A stretch of 64,000 nucleotides of DNA from Pollutibacter soli (GTDB lineage: Bacteria; Bacteroidota; Bacteroidia; Chitinophagales; Chitinophagaceae), in assembly GCA_029269725.1 (NCBI GenBank), contig JARJHS010000001.1, positions 992,001-1,056,000 of the forward strand, read 5' to 3'. Position numbers and translations under genes: made by a program. The notes under the pieces are model-generated. The model ran no database searches. It was given only the letters and a program-made list of their open reading frames with translations, and had not been told where the DNA came from. Below are positions 10,141 through 18,871 of this stretch, piece after piece (positions within the stretch are counted from its first letter, which is position 1; every line of letters starts with the position of its first letter).

Positions 10141-10683
10141 TTGAAAGCGATCGAGAGATATAGCGAAGAGCAATTGATCATTATGCTGAAGCAGCATGAC
10201 CAGACCGCATTCAGTTATCTCTATGATAATTACTCAGCTTCATTATACGGAGCGATTGTAGCTATTCTGCCGGATGTGGAGTCTGCGCCGGATGTTCTCC
10301 AGGAAGTGTTTGTAAAAATCTGGAAACAGATCAGTGCCTATGATGATTCAAAAGGCCGCCTTTTCACCTGGATGCTGACTATTGCAAGAAATACTGCGAT
10401 CGATACCATGCGCAGCAAGAGCTGGAAGAACAATAAAAGAAACAATGAACTTACGGAAGATCTGATCACAGGCGGAGTTACAGCATCACCCAATACAGAT
10501 ACCATCGGACTAAGAAAAATCGTACACTCGCTTCGCGAGGAGTATAGGGTGTTGGTGGAACTTTCCTATTTTGAAGGTCATACCCAGGATGAAATTTCAA
10601 GAAAACTAGGCATTCCTATCGGTACTGTGAAAACGAGGTTGAGAAAAGCCATTGCTGAATTGGGAACAATGATTAAAATGTAA
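10141..10683 (+). CDS. RNA polymerase sigma factor, ECF subfamily
   Basis: A 180-aa sigma-70 family protein with only regions 2 and 4. Region 2 spans about residues 22-95 (AFSYLYDNY..., DVLQEVFVKIWK, then FTWMLTIARNTAIDTMR). Region 4 spans about 132-176, with the helix-turn-helix HTQDEISRKLGIPIGTVKTR. This is the size and layout of ECF factors held by a membrane anti-sigma factor, and such a gene follows after 1 bp. The start used is TTG at 10141, because a stop codon lies at 10129-10131 and the residues from 141 onward resemble the N-terminus of relatives. An ATG at 10183 would remove 14 residues without harming region 2 and would fit the promoter position better. Likely targets are its own operon and the ferritin-like genes downstream (inference). 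Confidence 0.93.
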   Translation: MKAIERYSEEQLIIMLKQHDQTAFSYLYDNYSASLYGAIVAILPDVESAPDVLQEVFVKIWKQISAYDDSKGRLFTWMLTIARNTAIDTMRSKSWKNNKRNNELTEDLITGGVTASPNTDTIGLRKIVHSLREEYRVLVELSYFEGHTQDEISRKLGIPIGTVKTRLRKAIAELGTMIKM

Positions 10684-10684
10684 A

Positions 10685-11509
10685 GTGGATATAAAGGAAT
10701 ACATACAAAGTGGCGTGATCGAAAGCTATGTTCTCGGACTGGCTGATCCGGCGGAAGTAGCGGAGCTGCAAAAGCTCCGGCTGCAACACCCCGAGATCCA
10801 GCAGGCCATTACTGATTTCGAGCTTTCACTGGAAAACAGTGCTGCTGCGAATGCTGTTCCTGTACCTCCTGATGTTAAGGCGAAAATATTTTCTGAATTG
10901 CTGCTGAATAGTCCGAAGGAACAACAGGCTGCAGTTGCACCTGTGGTAGAGATGAAAGATGCTGTTGTTAATCGTTATTCTTTTTTAAGAAAAGTGGCAG
11001 CTGCAGCAATTGTGCTTTTACTCGGAAGTGCGGCATTGAATGTTTATTACATCTCGAAGTATCGTTCTGTTGCCAAAGAAAATGCTGATCTCATCGCAGA
11101 GCGTAGTTCGATGTATGTACAAAAAGATGTGTATGATACCCGTATGCGCGAAATGGAAAACGATTTCCGGATGCTTGCTGATACATCGATGATAAAAGTT
11201 GATCTCAGCGGCACCGGCATTCCAGGGAAGGGCGGCAATTCCGCTATCGTCTTCTGGAAACAGGATACCAAAGATGTGTATATCGCCGGCAATAAACTTC
11301 CTCCTCCGCCATCAGGCAAACAGTACCAGCTCTGGGCATTACTTGATGGCAAACCGATCGATGCCGGGATGATTGGCGATTGCGCCACCATCTGCAAATT
11401 GAAAAATATTCCTGCAGCACAACAGTTTGCAATTACGCTTGAAAATACCGGCGGCAGTCCTACGCCGGATCTGAGTCAGTTGATGGTGATTGGGAAAGTG
11501 GGAGGATAG
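10685..11509 (+). CDS. Membrane anti-sigma factor, RskA-like
   Basis: A 274-aa single-pass membrane protein. The N-terminal 90 residues (SGVIESYVLGLADPAEVAE...) form the cytoplasmic sigma-binding part typical of zinc-free RskA-type anti-sigma factors; no HxxxCxxC zinc motif is present. One transmembrane helix follows (about 100-120, VAAAAIVLLLGSAALNVYY), then a short coiled coil (125-160). The rest is the extracytoplasmic RskA C-terminal beta-domain, with the characteristic Pro-rich KLPPPPSGKQYQLWALLDGKP near residue 204. The gene begins with GTG one base after the sigma factor stop, so translation is coupled, as expected for a partner pair. Signals that damage or occupy the outer domain would release the sigma factor (family knowledge). 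Confidence 0.9.
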   Translation: MDIKEYIQSGVIESYVLGLADPAEVAELQKLRLQHPEIQQAITDFELSLENSAAANAVPVPPDVKAKIFSELLLNSPKEQQAAVAPVVEMKDAVVNRYSFLRKVAAAAIVLLLGSAALNVYYISKYRSVAKENADLIAERSSMYVQKDVYDTRMREMENDFRMLADTSMIKVDLSGTGIPGKGGNSAIVFWKQDTKDVYIAGNKLPPPPSGKQYQLWALLDGKPIDAGMIGDCATICKLKNIPAAQQFAITLENTGGSPTPDLSQLMVIGKVGG

Positions 11510-12271
11510 GCAGAAGGCAAAGGCAGTTGTTGGTTGTCGGTTTTCAGCCTGGCTACCGCCTGCCTGTCCGATAGGCAGGTTTTCAGAACGATTTTAGTGT
11601 TCATTCATCTTTCGCCAGCCCTATACTCTACACTAAAATTTTACAGATTTTTTTTATTGATCTGTGTGCCTTTTGTTTTTTTTGGTGCAAAAAATCTGCA
11701 CCGGGAAGGCACAAAGTTCACAAAGTTAATTCACTCTTTCTTTCCCTCTGTTGCACTGGTCCAACCCGCAAGTGCCGGCTGGTCCTGCTTGCTGCTGCAT
11801 ACTCACCATTTCCTGGTTGTTCCCTTTTGCTTTCTGCCTCCTTACTGGTGCCTTGTATTCGGTTGTTCCTGGCGCCTGCTGCTACTTACTATGGCCTGGC
11901 TGATCTTTTTTCCTTTTTAACTTTTACCTGAAGAAAACCATACACAAATTCCCTCCGTATATAATAACGTTAAAGCTTTCAAGAGCAGAATCAGAAAGGA
12001 GGCCGCCTTTTCCAGGGTGGCTTCCCTATTTTAGCATTGTGCGTGTACGTTATATCTGGTATGATTTTAAATGTTGTTTTTCTATGTACTCGGTGCGCTA
12101 TTAATCACCACAACGCGTATAAATCTCCGCACAGAAATACTTTCGAAATATTTTTCTGAATTAATACCGTGCTGCTGAAACTATTTCAAAACGGCTTTCG
12201 TAACTGAAGACATGTGCACGAAAAGAAACTGAACTGCACGGTTACAATTTTCCACAAAAAAATATTCAGTT
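11510..12271. other. Intergenic region with short palindromes, no convincing gene
   Basis: There are 762 bp without a supportable gene. A 128-codon open frame on the + strand (11534-11920) has a composition unlike a protein and includes a repeat, so it was not called. The region holds a 7-bp-stem palindrome of the CCTGCCT/AGGCAGG type (11559-11579), whose relatives occur near 20561 and 60125. It also holds a terminator-like hairpin at 11998-12025. The promoter for the ferritin-like gene at 12272 should lie in the last 200 bp, but I see no clean TAnnTTTG box. Confidence 0.6.
11998..12025 (+). terminator. Orphan terminator-like hairpin
   Basis: GGAGGCCGCC (11998-12007) pairs with GGTGGCTTCC (12016-12025) to give a 10-bp stem including two G-U pairs and an 8-nt loop, followed by CTATTTTAG. 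It stands 490 bp after the anti-sigma gene and about 250 bp before the next gene. It could therefore end a long 3' UTR or an unannotated small RNA. Confidence 0.4.
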
Positions 12272-12988
12272 ATGAAAAAAAAGTCCGCTGAACTATTGAT
12301 CACTCCTGAAAAAGCCAGCATTATTGAAATGCCGAAAGCAATGCATCGCCGGAATTTCCTTGTGCAACTCGGTTTCGGCGCTTCCGCTGCCGCATTTCTT
12401 GCAGCCTGTAAAAAAGATGATGATAATAATAACAAACCAGATGATGCCATCGACCTGGGCAGCGGCGATCCGGGAATTCTCAACTATGCCTATGCGTTAG
12501 AGCAGCTGGAAGCTGCATTCTACACCCAGGTGATCTCCTCTCCTTTCAGCGGCATAACCGCGTCCGAAACCGCGTTACTTACCGATATCCGCGATCATGA
12601 AATTGCACACCGGGAGTTTTTCAAAACCGCACTTGGCTCTGCAGCAATTCCTGCGCTTACACCGAATTTTTCCTCAATTAATTTCGGTGATCGCAGTTCG
12701 GTACTCGGCGCAGCAAAAACCTTCGAAGATCTTGGTGTGGCCGCTTATAACGGCGCAGGTAAACTGATACAATCCGAAGACTATCTTCTCCTCGCCGGGA
12801 AAATCGTTTCTGTTGAAGCACGCCATGCTGCTTACATCCGCGACCTGATCAGCAACGGCAGTTTTGCAGATAATACCGCTGTGGATGCAAATGGTCTTGA
12901 TAAAGCCTTACCGCCTTCTGAAGTGCTGATGGCAGCTTCAGGTTTCCTGACATCAAAAATATACGGCGGCAACCTTCCCACTGCCTAG
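12272..12988 (+). CDS. Exported ferritin-like domain lipoprotein (Tat-type signal)
   Basis: A 238-aa protein with a twin-arginine-like signal (HRRNFLVQLGFG, residues 25-36) leading to the lipobox FLAAC (Cys46), then an Asp/Asn-rich spacer. It should be a lipid-anchored protein outside the inner membrane. The mature part is a ferritin_2-type four-helix bundle. The four helices carry the expected metal-ligand pattern: LEQLEAAFY, DHEIAHREF, FEDLGVAAY and VEARHAAYI. The exact role of exported ferritin_2 proteins is poorly known; iron or other metal binding or oxidation is the usual guess. It is followed 38 bp later by a paralogue, and lies downstream of an ECF sigma/anti-sigma pair, an arrangement I recall from other Bacteroidota. 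An internal ATG at codon 24 is a plausible alternative start. Confidence 0.88.
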   Translation: MKKKSAELLITPEKASIIEMPKAMHRRNFLVQLGFGASAAAFLAACKKDDDNNNKPDDAIDLGSGDPGILNYAYALEQLEAAFYTQVISSPFSGITASETALLTDIRDHEIAHREFFKTALGSAAIPALTPNFSSINFGDRSSVLGAAKTFEDLGVAAYNGAGKLIQSEDYLLLAGKIVSVEARHAAYIRDLISNGSFADNTAVDANGLDKALPPSEVLMAASGFLTSKIYGGNLPTA

Positions 12989-13026
12989 CATAACCGAAAT
13001 TTTCGAAATTCCCAAAATCTGAAAAA

Positions 13027-13848
13027 ATGAATATCAATAATATCATTACTGAAATTGAAAAAATAGATCCCGAAGTTTATGACAGGATGGATTCACGCCG
13101 GACTGCGATGAAAGGCTTTGCAAAGCTTGGAGCTAAGCTTGCGCTTACAGCTGTACCGCTGGCGCTCGGCGGTCTGTTCAAAAAATCTTATGGACAGGCA
13201 ACCACATCGATAGTTGATGTATTGAATTATGCGCTCACCCTCGAATACCTCGAGTCAGAGTTTTATACGATGGGCTATGCAGCGGCAGGACTTATCCCTG
13301 CTGGTCCTGCGCAAGGTGCCATCATGACCATCCGGGATCACGAAGTTGCACATGTAGCTGCACTCAAAGCAACGATTGCGGCGTTGAACGGAACAGCTGT
13401 CGACAAACCTGATTTTGATTTTACCGCGGGTGGTGCATTTGCCAATGTGTTTACCAACTACGATACATTTCTCGCAGTGGCCCAGGCATTCGAGGATACA
13501 GGTGTGCGTGCCTATAAAGGACAGGCAGCTAAACTTATTTCCAACAATGATGTACTTACTGCTGCATTGCAGATCCATTCGGTGGAAGCGCGTCATGCAT
13601 CGCATATTCGCCAGATGCGCCAGGCACGTAACACAGGTGTTACAAATAAACCATGGATAACGGGTAAGGATACCGGAGGAATCGGAGCCGCTGTTCAGCC
13701 TGTGTATAATGGAGAAGAAATAACCACGCAGGCAAACATAAACATCGCTGGTTTTAGCGGTATCAGTGCCAATGCTGCCTCTGAAGCTTTTGATGAACCA
13801 TTGACGATGGAAGCGGTGCTGGATATTGTTACGCCGTTTTTAGCTTAA
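13027..13848 (+). CDS. Ferritin-like domain protein, second of a pair
   Basis: A 273-aa ferritin_2-type protein paralogous to the preceding one. Ligand-bearing helices are LEYLESEFY, IRDHEVAHV, FEDTGVRAY and VEARHASHIR. The N-terminus has DSRRTAMKGFAKLGAKLALTA, which looks like a degenerate Tat signal (SRR) followed by a hydrophobic stretch ending SYGQA near residue 58, so it is probably exported but without a lipobox Cys. An extra C-terminal tail of about 70 residues after the last helix is absent from its neighbour. The 38-bp gap implies co-transcription with 12272-12988, and the two bundles may form a hetero-oligomer (inference). A bidirectional hairpin at 14028-14051 follows. Confidence 0.88.
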   Translation: MNINNIITEIEKIDPEVYDRMDSRRTAMKGFAKLGAKLALTAVPLALGGLFKKSYGQATTSIVDVLNYALTLEYLESEFYTMGYAAAGLIPAGPAQGAIMTIRDHEVAHVAALKATIAALNGTAVDKPDFDFTAGGAFANVFTNYDTFLAVAQAFEDTGVRAYKGQAAKLISNNDVLTAALQIHSVEARHASHIRQMRQARNTGVTNKPWITGKDTGGIGAAVQPVYNGEEITTQANINIAGFSGISANAASEAFDEPLTMEAVLDIVTPFLA

Positions 13849-14027
13849 CAGGCGATAAACAGCAGGCTGTTGATGAACACGCAGACTTACTGTTGTAACC
13901 ATAAATAGCGGATGATGGTGTAAAAACCACAGAAGTGAAAAAGAATAGCTGAATGATGTGAGTAGGCATCAGCAGTACAGTACTGATCGCTGAAGTTTGA
14001 AACAGCTATTCTTCCCTGGAAATGCAC

Positions 14028-14051
14028 AATCCCCGGCTTTGACCGGGGATT
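14028..14051. terminator. Bidirectional hairpin terminator between convergent genes
   Basis: AATCCCCGG (14028-14036), loop CTTTGA, and CCGGGGATT (14043-14051) form a perfect 9-bp stem. It lies between the end of the ferritin pair and the end of the convergent lipoprotein gene, so it can stop transcription from both sides. The U-tract is weak on either strand. Confidence 0.6.
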
Positions 14052-14075
14052 GGTGTTTAATATATTCAGGACTTA

Positions 14076-15839
14076 TCAGCCTCGTTTAACCCGAAAAATT
14101 ACTTTAGCGTTATAAGTCTTCGGTCCACCGGCACTATCTCTTAATATCGCATTGAAACCACCGGAAATAAATTCGCCCCGCACTCCGTATTGATTAACTT
14201 CCACTTTGGCCGAATCTTTCATTACAAGCTTTAAGGTTCCATTATTCACCTTGACTGTATGCAATGGATATTTACCCGGAGCAGCTTCACCGGTAAATGA
14301 AATATACGTATTGGGCCTGGGCTGATCTTTTCGCTTCACATCTATGACTGTTGCTCCACCCGTATACCTACCAGAAAGAAATGAATCTACCGGAGGCGAA
14401 AAGCCGAATTGAAGAGTATCACTAATGGTATAGTTGATATACTGATCAGCGGTATTGCCACAAGCCCGCTGATAATCTAACTGGTATTCACCGGATTCAA
14501 CTTCTAAACTAAAAGGTTCGCTTTTTTCGCCCGTCTCTGTGTTCGTTACCGTTATTAATGCAGTTGCCTTAAAGTTGCTGCAACGACTGATCAGCACTGA
14601 AAAATTTCCATTTTCGATTTTAGCACGGTAATACATGTCATCCAGGAAAACATCAGTATAACCTTCCTGTAACAGATTACCTGAACATGTTACGGCACTA
14701 CCGGAGATGGTTACCTGCTTCGCTTCAGGTACGGTCAAGACTACAATACCAAGATCAGAATCAGTGCCGAAAGGTCCGATATTCGATTCTGAAATCACAG
14801 CGCCACAGGAATTTAATACTTCCCGGCGCAATGGCGAGTTTGATGGTACCGGTCCCTGGACTACACCCGCTGAATCTGTCACTCCATACGATGAGGAATT
14901 ATTTTGTGTATTTGTAAGTCGAACAGTAAAAAAGGGCAGTGAATGACCAGCATTATCAGTCAGTTTCATTTTCAGGGAAACGAATTCTCCAGGTTTGTCA
15001 ACGTTCCAGAAACTAAAATGAGCCACTTCCCCAATGTAGAAATTTCCCTGCCTGGCAGCCATTCCCTGTTCAATCCATAAACCTGTAGTGTCATTAAAAA
15101 ACCAGAGGGGAATAGTTTCAGGAGCCTGTGCCGACAGTGAAGCAGGGATTGGAAATTTAATGGTGGCTTTTTTACCTGAAGCGATATTCAGCTTTTCTCC
15201 GCCACTTCCTTCCAGCTCGACGGCAATCATACCAAAAGTCTGCAACAATTTCAATTGACTTGCAGAGTCAAGACCCGTCAGGTTGCCGGGCATCCTGGAA
15301 TTAAGGTCGCTCGAAGTTGGATCAAGCCAGGCCGCATTCACTTTTACAGTTCCGTTATAAGCCGTATTGCCTGAAGTATTGATTATGCTGTTGGAACTGA
15401 ACTCTACAGTGCTCCCACCGTCAATTGTAACCAGACCTCCTGCGCTCGCGGTAAAACTTCCTTTGTTGACCTTCGGAATCAATTCAATATTGACGTAGTT
15501 CACACTTCCCGATTGCACCATCAAAGTGCGGGTGCCTTTAAAATAACCTGTTTTCTCCAGAGTGACCGAGCCAGCTGTTTTGCCGATCTGAATATTGTTT
15601 AAATTAAAAATGCCATTCGCATCTGTCGTGGTGGTTGAGAGGTCTGAACGCACAGACGCATTTTCTACAGGTTTTCCATTTTCATCAAGCACCCGTCCCT
15701 GCACTGATGCAGTCACTTTTACATCTATAAAGGGATTTGGCGGCGGTTCAGGCGGAGGGACAGGTTCACCATCATGGTCTGTTTTCCTGCAGCCCAGAAT
15801 CAGTATCAGCATTGAAAGATAGATAAGGTACTTTTTCAT
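14076..15839 (-). CDS. Lipoprotein with carboxypeptidase-regulatory-like domain, paralogue A
   Basis: A 587-aa lipoprotein with signal MKKYLIYLSMLILILGC (lipobox LILGC, Cys17), then a Pro-rich linker and a carboxypeptidase-regulatory-like beta-sandwich at about residues 45-115 (VQGRVLDENGKPVENASV). The central part (about 130-300) contains MPGNLTGLDS, TIPLWFFNDTTGLW and VAHFSFWNVDKPGEF, followed by further beta-rich repeats. It is related along its length to the protein at 20645-22393: both share CRKTD after the lipobox, MPGNL.GLDS, DTTGLW and VAHFSFWN. No catalytic motif is seen; a surface-exposed structural or binding role is likely. It appears monocistronic and converges on the ferritin pair. 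Confidence 0.85.
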   Translation of the reverse strand: MKKYLIYLSMLILILGCRKTDHDGEPVPPPEPPPNPFIDVKVTASVQGRVLDENGKPVENASVRSDLSTTTTDANGIFNLNNIQIGKTAGSVTLEKTGYFKGTRTLMVQSGSVNYVNIELIPKVNKGSFTASAGGLVTIDGGSTVEFSSNSIINTSGNTAYNGTVKVNAAWLDPTSSDLNSRMPGNLTGLDSASQLKLLQTFGMIAVELEGSGGEKLNIASGKKATIKFPIPASLSAQAPETIPLWFFNDTTGLWIEQGMAARQGNFYIGEVAHFSFWNVDKPGEFVSLKMKLTDNAGHSLPFFTVRLTNTQNNSSSYGVTDSAGVVQGPVPSNSPLRREVLNSCGAVISESNIGPFGTDSDLGIVVLTVPEAKQVTISGSAVTCSGNLLQEGYTDVFLDDMYYRAKIENGNFSVLISRCSNFKATALITVTNTETGEKSEPFSLEVESGEYQLDYQRACGNTADQYINYTISDTLQFGFSPPVDSFLSGRYTGGATVIDVKRKDQPRPNTYISFTGEAAPGKYPLHTVKVNNGTLKLVMKDSAKVEVNQYGVRGEFISGGFNAILRDSAGGPKTYNAKVIFRVKRG

Positions 15840-16114
15840 GGTACGGTCTAATCATGTTTTAATTAAATCACAGATTTTCAGCACACTAATAAACCCAAAA
15901 GCAGCCGGAATATTGCCTTTTCCGGGAGCATTTTTTATTAACGGCCACGTATTGGTGAACGGAACACCGGATATCGAAAATCAGGTAAAGTTGGTAACAG
16001 GTTCATGTAGACACTCAATAAAATGCGTAGGTGACTTTATACTGAAACACCCTCTGATTATTCCGGCTTTTCAGCATTTCCCACCAACAACAACATTCGA
16101 GTCAGTAGCGAAAT

Positions 16115-16930
16115 CTTGTTGGTGTTCGCCTGGCTTATTAAAAAGTATGATTCTAACTTTTGCACGTCGAAACAGCAACAACGGAACCAAGTCCGCCCCC
16201 CACTTTCACGCAGCGAGAAAGGGTCGGGGATGACTCTGATCTGTTGGTGTTCGACTACGATTATAATTATCAAAGAGTATCAATTCACCCGTCGAAACAC
16301 CAACAAATAAACCTATAGCAATTCGCAACAACTTCTCCCCTCTTTCGCGCAGCGAGAAAGGGCCGGGGATGAGTCTGATCTGGTGGTGTTCGACTACGAT
16401 TATAATTATCAAAGAGTATCAATGCACCCGTCGAAACACCAACAAATAAATCTATAGCAATTCACAACAGCTTCTCCCCTCTTTCGCGCTGCGAGAGCGG
16501 GCCGGGGATGACTCTGATCTGTTGGTGTTCGACTACGATTATAATTATCAAAGAGTATCAATGCACCCGTCGTAACACCAACAAATAAACCGATAGCAAT
16601 TCACAACAGCTTCTCCCCACTTTCGCGCAGCGAGAAAGGGCCGGGGATGACTCTGATCTGTTGGTGTTCGACTACGATTATAATTATCAAAGAGTATCAA
16701 TGCACCCGTCGAAACAGCAACAAATAAATCTATAGCAATTCACAACAGATTCTCCCCTCTTTCGCGCTGCGAGAGAAGCCGGGGATGACTCTGATCTGTT
16801 GGTGTTCGACTACGATTATAATTATCAAAGAGTATCAATGCACCCGTCGTAACACCAACAAATAAACCTATAGCAATTCGCAACAACTTCTCCCCTCTTT
16901 CGCGCAGCGAGAAAGGGCCGGGGATGAGTC
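16115..16930. repeat. Tandem repeat, 139-bp unit, about six copies
   Basis: Copies of a unit beginning GACTCTGATCTGTTGGTG start at 16232, 16371, 16510, 16649, 16787 and a truncated one at 16926, giving a period of 139 bp (once 138). A degenerate copy precedes them from about 16115. Each unit contains two potential hairpins. One is TTGGTGTTCGAC paired with GTCGAAACACCAA, about 35 nt apart. The other is a CCTCTTTCGCGCAGCGAGAAAGG stem. The array ends exactly in the stop codon of the HAD gene on the minus strand. Copies differ by scattered substitutions. No unique spacers occur, so this is not a CRISPR array, and open frames across it are artefacts of the repeat. Confidence 0.92.
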
Positions 16931-17588
16931 ACAACTCCCTGTAATCAGCAATTATCCTGTCCGCGAGAAAAAGCTCCTCCTTCGGATGAGTGGTCGACAA
17001 AGCAATGACCTCCATCCCGGCAGCTTTTGCCGATTTTATTCCAACAACAGCATCTTCAAAAACAAGACAATTGTACGGTCTTACATCAAGTAATGCAGAC
17101 GCTTTTAAATAAATTTCTGGATCAGGTTTGCCCTTTATAATATGAGCCGAGTTGACAATGACGCTGAAATATTTTTTGATCGGAATATGCTCAAACAGAA
17201 AATCAATATTGGGCTGAATTCCGGATGTAGCAATCGCCATCGGTATTTCGAGTTGCTTTAATTTCTCCAGAAGTTCCATCAATCCAGGCACCGGCGCGAT
17301 ATGCGGCGCATACATCTCGCGGTACACGGCTTCCTTCTCAAGCGCAAAAGTCGCACCTTCTTCCTTTGTTAAACTTCTTTTGTAAATATATTCCGCCGCA
17401 TCGTGATTGGTGCGACCATTGATATTTGCATTGTACTCTTCTTCAGTAATTACAATCCCGAGATCGGAAATGTATTTCATCCATGATTTAAGATGAAAGG
17501 CATTGTTGTCGACAAGCGTACCATCCAGGTCGAATATGACCGCAGCTATCTGCCTTGATTCTATGATCTGTTGAATATTTTCTCTCAT
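16929..17588 (-). CDS. HAD-family phosphatase, beta-phosphoglucomutase-like
   Basis: A 219-aa haloacid-dehalogenase superfamily hydrolase of subfamily I with a helical cap. Motif I is FDLDGTLVDN, with nucleophile Asp20 and acid/base Asp22. Motif II is AIATSG, motif III the Lys in KGKPDPEIY, and motif IV FEDAVVGIKSAKAAGM. Substrate is probably a sugar phosphate or other small phosphorylated metabolite. The open frame continues 32 codons upstream (to 17684), but the ATG at 17586-17588 gives the normal family length, and a TAnnTTTA box lies just upstream (17606-17613 on the minus strand), so the shorter form is preferred. The stop codon overlaps the last bases of the 139-bp tandem array, so the array directly forms its 3' flank. 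Confidence 0.88.
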   Translation of the reverse strand: MRENIQQIIESRQIAAVIFDLDGTLVDNNAFHLKSWMKYISDLGIVITEEEYNANINGRTNHDAAEYIYKRSLTKEEGATFALEKEAVYREMYAPHIAPVPGLMELLEKLKQLEIPMAIATSGIQPNIDFLFEHIPIKKYFSVIVNSAHIIKGKPDPEIYLKASALLDVRPYNCLVFEDAVVGIKSAKAAGMEVIALSTTHPKEELFLADRIIADYREL

Positions 17589-18871
17589 CCGATATAAATC
17601 AGGGATAAATGTATTTAAAAATCGGGAGTTGGGGGTACGTTTTAAGGTATCAGGCGGTAGATTAATGGCGGAAGGTTCAGTCAACTTTTACAATCACAAA
17701 ATGAAAAGTCAACACACATAGGAAATAATCAGGAACAGGAAACAGAAAAAGCCAGGTATATTTCCCGCAAAGGAAATACAAAGAGCTTTCAATCGATATG
17801 ATGAAAGCATTCCCTGGCGGCTCCTTTGCGAAATCCCCGGCTGTATGCTTGCCTGCCCGCCGAAGAGAAGCCCAGAAGGGCGGTTTGTTGTTACTGTCTG
17901 GTAAACTTTCACCGACTCACCATTCTTCTTCAAATCCGCAATCCGGCCTTACTTTGTGCAAATGACTTTATTGTTCCAAGTACCATCAAAGAAAAAATAA
18001 ACTACCTATGTGGCATAACCGAAATTTGAACCAGACCGGAATTCTGCAACCCCGGCAGGCTGATTTACTTCACTGCATTTTCTATACAAAGCTTTTACTT
18101 TCACTATCGGAATAATGGGTTTGTGCGATTGGAGAGCCGCAATCCAGACCCTATCTTTTAAAATCGAAAAAACAACCGAAAGAATAAAAAAGCGATAAAT
18201 CTGTTTCATATCCCCCGTTAACTCAATCAAAACCAATAAAAAAAATCAGATTAAACTTTCACGTTTTTGTGTTTCCGGAATGTCAGTGCAGTTGTGAAAA
18301 AAAATCATTTCTGACCTGATACCTGTTGGTAAGCATTTCCTATTACCAGATTCATAAACTTCATAAGAAAATATTTTAGTCATTGCACATCCGGCAACAC
18401 ACATTATAGAACGTTCTATTATGGTCAAAAGTTAAAATACACAGGCCATGACAATTACTAAGTGAGATTTCACAGTACCACTAACGTGGTATAGTAATTT
18501 CATTTTAGTAAAGATTGCAAAAGAAAAACGGTATACTATCGGATTATTCTTTCTAATTTAGAAATAGTTCTTTTCTGCTATTCACTTATCGGGTCATGCC
18601 CTATCGATTCTCCGGTTTAAGACTTTAGCAAAAAACGCCCTTAGCGTTTGATTTAATCGCCTTGTGATAAACATTTTGAACCCTATTCTTAAGGAAATGA
18701 TGGCGAATTGTATGCCCTGTCTGCTTACAGATCGGCAACTGAATAGTCATGCAGTTAGCTGAAGTCGAATAAAACTCTCTCTCCCTAAAAGACATCCATC
18801 GCCATCAACGTCAGTGCAGGTAAAATCGGATCGTATGAAAATGTTCGATTGTCACTATAAAAATTGAGTAT
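17589..18871. other. Intergenic region, 1.28 kb, with palindromes and no clear gene
   Basis: No open frame here looks like a protein. Visible structures are a GCCTGCCCGCC...GGGCGGT palindromic element at about 17848-17885 that also occurs at about 29681-29714. There is also a perfect 14-bp palindrome ATAGAACGTTCTAT at 18406-18419, which resembles a dimeric operator, and a 6-bp stem hairpin TACCAC-TAAC-GTGGTA at 18476-18491. The rest is AT-rich. The promoter of the haloperoxidase-like gene at 18872 should be in the last 150 bp, but I see no consensus match. Confidence 0.5.

Noticed and set aside
11534-11920. A 128-codon + strand frame rich in Phe, Leu and Cys
   Set aside because: The translation has no domain-like pattern, begins in a palindromic repeat and follows AT-rich intergenic text.
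16058-16412. Overlapping open frames on both strands in the 139-bp array
   Set aside because: They arise from the tandem repeat and translate its hairpins (runs of Ile, VVEH); there is no start context or homology signal.
16115-16930. CRISPR array or integron attC sites
   Set aside because: The period is regular but there are no unique spacers. The inverted-repeat ends do not fit the attC core (GTTRRRY / RYYYAAC), and there is no cas or integrase gene nearby.
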